Of a DNA stretch of 64,000 nt, positions 61,851 to 64,000 are shown piece after piece. This DNA is from Delphinapterus leucas (lineage: Eukaryota > Chordata > Mammalia > Artiodactyla > Monodontidae). The position numbers and the translations under genes are program-made. Numbering within the stretch: position 1 is the first letter of the stretch; each line of letters starts with the position of its first letter. The stretch is taken from NCBI RefSeq assembly GCF_002288925.2, contig NW_022098049.1:2753936-2817935 (forward strand), given 5' to 3'. Below the pieces are notes generated by a model. The model was not told the origin of the DNA. It did not search any database and was given only the letters and a program-made list of their open reading frames with translations.

Positions 61851-62218
61851 GGGCTTCCCTGGTGGCGAAGTGGTTAAGAATCCGCCAGCCAACGCAGGAG
61901 ACACGGGTTTGAGCCCTGGTCCGGGAAGATCCCACAGGCCATGGAGCAACAAGCCCGTGCGCCACAACTACTGAGCCTGCACTCTAGAGCCCGCGAGCCA
62001 CAACTACTGAGCCCGCGTGCCACAACTACTGAAGCCCGCAAGCCTAGAGCCCATGCTCTGCAACGAGAGAAGCCACGCAATGAGAAGCCCGCACACAGCA
62101 ACGAAGAGTAGCCCCCTCTCACTGCAACTAGAGACGGCTCACGAGCAGCAACAAAGACCCAATGCAGCCAAAAATAAAACCAATAAAATAAATAAAATTT
62201 AAAAATAATTAAATAAAA
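61851..62218 (+). mobile_element. CHR-type SINE in TMEM65 intron 1
   Basis: Long-form element from 'gggcttccctggtggcgaagtgg' to an A/T-rich tail. Target-site duplication agaagttaaa at 61841-61850 and 62219-62228. Antisense to the gene. Confidence 0.95.
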
Positions 62219-62905
62219 AGAAGTTAAAAACATTAGATGTATAACACACAGCAAAACTCAATCTTGGAAAGAGCCCAAGGTTTCAGCAATCTATGCAAGT
62301 TTTAAAATGTCATGGCTGCCAATTTAACCTCCCTGAAAACAGTCATAATAAACCCCAAAGTTTTATTTCCATACATATATATCTTAACCGTAAAATTTTT
62401 CTTCTGACATATGGTAAACTATGTACACTTACATGGAAATGTATTCTAATCTACTGTTTTATTAAGCAGAATTTGGAGTTAGAAAAACCAGTTCTTTCAG
62501 TTACTCTATGTGTGTATGTATGTGTTACATGCATCATAATTTCTCTCTTCTTTTCTAAATATTTTAAAATAAGATGACTATTAAGATTGTACATCACCAC
62601 ACCATATTCTCCAACCATTTTTAGCTTAAGAAATCCTGGTTCTACTTCCAATACTGGCTGAATAATCTTCTATCAGACCAATCCTCCTGCACAGAATAAC
62701 TATAACTATAAATAAATATTTGAAAGCACTGGAAAATGACCAAAAGTAGGTTGATTCTGGAGAGGAATCAACACTTAGAAGAAAGAATGGAACTAAATGA
62801 GTTATCCATTTAACACAGCTTCTGGCCTAATCCACAACATGTAGACCAAGTAAAACTCTTAATAAAAAAACTTCAGTCTTTCTGGCCTAAAGAAGTAGTG
62901 GGCAG

Positions 62906-63396
62906 ATAAAAAGAAATGAAATTGAGTTATTTGTAGTGAGGTGGATGGACCTAGAGACTGTTACACAGAGTGAAGTAAGTCAGAGAAAAATAAATATCGT
63001 ATGCTAACACATACATATGGAATCTCAAAAAAAAAAAAAGGTTCTGAAGAACCTAGGGGCAGGAAAGACACAAACGTAGAGAATGAACTTGAGGACACGG
63101 GTAGGGGGACAGGTAAGCTGGGACGAAGTGAGAGAGTGGCATGGACTTATATATACTACCAAATGTAAAATAGATAGCTAGAGGGAAGCAGCCGCATAGC
63201 ACAGGGAGATCAGCTCCGTGCTTTGTGACCACCTGGAGGGGTGGGATAGGGAGGGTGTGAGGGAGGGAGACGCAAAAGGGAGGAGATATAGGGATATACG
63301 TATATGTATAGCTAATTCACTTTGTTATAAAGCAGAAACTAACACACCATTGTAAAGCAATTGTACTCCAATAAAGATGTTAAAAAAAAAAAAAAA
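62906..63396 (+). mobile_element. Recent 5'-truncated L1 insertion in TMEM65 intron 1
   Basis: A 491-bp L1 3' end (ggatggacctagagactgttacacagagtgaag to aataaagatgtt) with a clean poly(A) tail. It is flanked by 17-bp target-site duplications aaagaagtagtgggcag at 62889-62905 and 63397-63413. Its 3' half matches 5528-5812. Confidence 0.96.
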
Positions 63397-63832
63397 AAAG
63401 AAGTAGTGGGCAGGGTGCAAGGTAACCAAAGCCGTTGGAAACTGAGAGGGGAATCCTGGAAAGAATAAAGTCAGAAAGGAGGAGCCCTAAGTTCTGTATA
63501 CACATTTGGTTCAAATATATGGCTGACCTGTAAACCACGCTTGTGCAGGGAAAACTCCAAAAATCTCAGTTAAAGGTAAAATAACTGAAGATTTGAGCTG
63601 CAGCCCAAGAGACAGAGTTTGCAATTTGAGCCTAACAATTAACTGCATGCTAAAACAAATAAACAAAAGTCAATATTTTTCAGAAGAATGAAACACAATC
63701 CAGAGTCTCTGCAACATAATAATCATAGCAATGACTAGGATACAATCCAAAACTACTTCACAAACAGTAAAACCTGACCCATTTTCAGGATAAAAAACAA
63801 TAGACAGAGACCAATTCAAAAGTGACTCAAAT

Positions 63833-63918
63833 ATGCATATGTATGTACAACTGTATCACATTGCTGTACACCAGAAACTAACACAACATTGTAAATTGAC
63901 TATACTTCAATTTTTTTT
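63833..63918 (+). mobile_element. 86-bp L1 3' tip insertion in TMEM65 intron 1
   Basis: The string 'caactgtatcacattgctgtacaccagaaactaacacaacattgtaaattgactatacttcaa' is only the L1 3' terminus. Target-site duplication aaagtgactcaaat at 63819-63832 and 63919-63932 shows it inserted as a very short piece. The tail is T-rich instead of poly(A). Confidence 0.88.
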
Positions 63919-64000
63919 AAAGTGACTCAAATGTTAGAAATAGCAGACAAGGAATTTAAAGTAGTAATTAAAATTATATTCGAAGATATAAAAATAAAAA

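Larger units (their letters stand above)
47229..64000 (-). other. TMEM65: TMEM65 gene, partial (exons 2-7 of about 7)
   Basis: TMEM65 is a small mitochondrial inner-membrane protein. It has been linked to mitochondrial sodium-dependent calcium efflux and, in heart, to intercalated-disc function (established knowledge). Six exons are visible on the minus strand. All have GT/AG borders, and the reading frame stays open through every junction: intron phases are 1,1,0,1,2,0 for introns 1 to 6. Joined, they give 419 coding bases, about 139 residues of a family protein of about 240. Three hydrophobic stretches are seen: IPFIGFGFLDNAIMIVA (exon 3), the IELSIGIILGISTMAAAALG segment (exons 4-5) and the GVTIGCILGMFPLIFFG segment (exon 7). 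The glycine-rich character fits a packed membrane bundle. Introns 2 to 6 are 3014, 4310, 863, 1867 and 2036 bp. The first exon, with start codon and mitochondrial targeting region, was not found and is presumed beyond 64000. The exon count comes from memory of the human gene. Confidence 0.95.
59738..64000 (-). other. TMEM65: TMEM65 intron 1, 3' part
   Basis: Intronic DNA between exon 2 and the window edge. I looked for the next upstream coding segment (the family has a conserved hydrophilic stretch before EKLEA) and did not see it. Known contents are the SINE and the two L1 insertions listed separately. Confidence 0.7.

Noticed and set aside
61874..62254. 126-codon minus-strand frame with hydrophobic and Cys/Arg-rich repeats
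   Set aside because: It is the reverse translation of a CHR SINE. Similar frames arise from the SINE copies at 25612-25884, 26018-26287 and 31745-32133.

Overview
This window looks like nuclear DNA from a cetacean. The most informative markers are the interspersed repeats: many tRNA-derived CHR-type SINEs carrying the phrase ttccctggtggcgcagtggtt, including two of the short 'gcggctgggcccg' form typical of whales and dolphins; L1 3' ends of the whale/artiodactyl type; and a cetartiodactyl mariner MITE. The species assignment is an inference from repeats. No bacterial or viral gene system is present, and I found no tRNA, rRNA or CRISPR locus.

The only protein-coding gene I can support is TMEM65 on the minus strand, from the stop codon at 47229 to beyond the right edge. 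Six coding exons join with exact splice sites and compatible phases: 59693-59737, 56611-56678, 52246-52300, 51340-51382, 49367-49472 and 47229-47330. They encode about 139 C-terminal residues with three hydrophobic segments. The N-terminal exon is not in the window and should lie beyond 64000, so the right-hand 4.3 kb is part of intron 1. The AT-rich, repeat-poor stretch of about 43.6-47.2 kb is probably the long 3' UTR plus downstream flank. In human this gene lies on 8q24.13, with a gene-poor interval on its 3' side, which fits the left two thirds of the window.

Layout: 1-43.6 kb is intergenic and made of ancient repeats (MIR, L2, MER5A, MER20, MaLR and ERVL LTRs) overlaid by younger L1 and CHR SINE insertions, many with visible target-site duplications. 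Notable pieces are a 525-bp retroposed, poly(A)-tailed sequence of unidentified origin (4285-4809) flanked by 18-bp duplications; an ERV1-like LTR (12.13-12.59 kb); a local 255-bp duplication (26256-26511 and 29748-30001) that copies half a SINE plus G-rich flank; and opposite-strand nested L1s (36.1-38.96 kb). 43.6-64 kb is the TMEM65 3' region with introns carrying SINEs, L1 3' ends and an 80-bp palindromic mariner MITE in intron 3 that resembles the bovine miR-2284/2285 hairpin family.

The long reading frames in the intergenic part, including one of 302 codons at 19294-20202, show no recognisable protein similarity and are probably chance. No novel multi-gene system was found.
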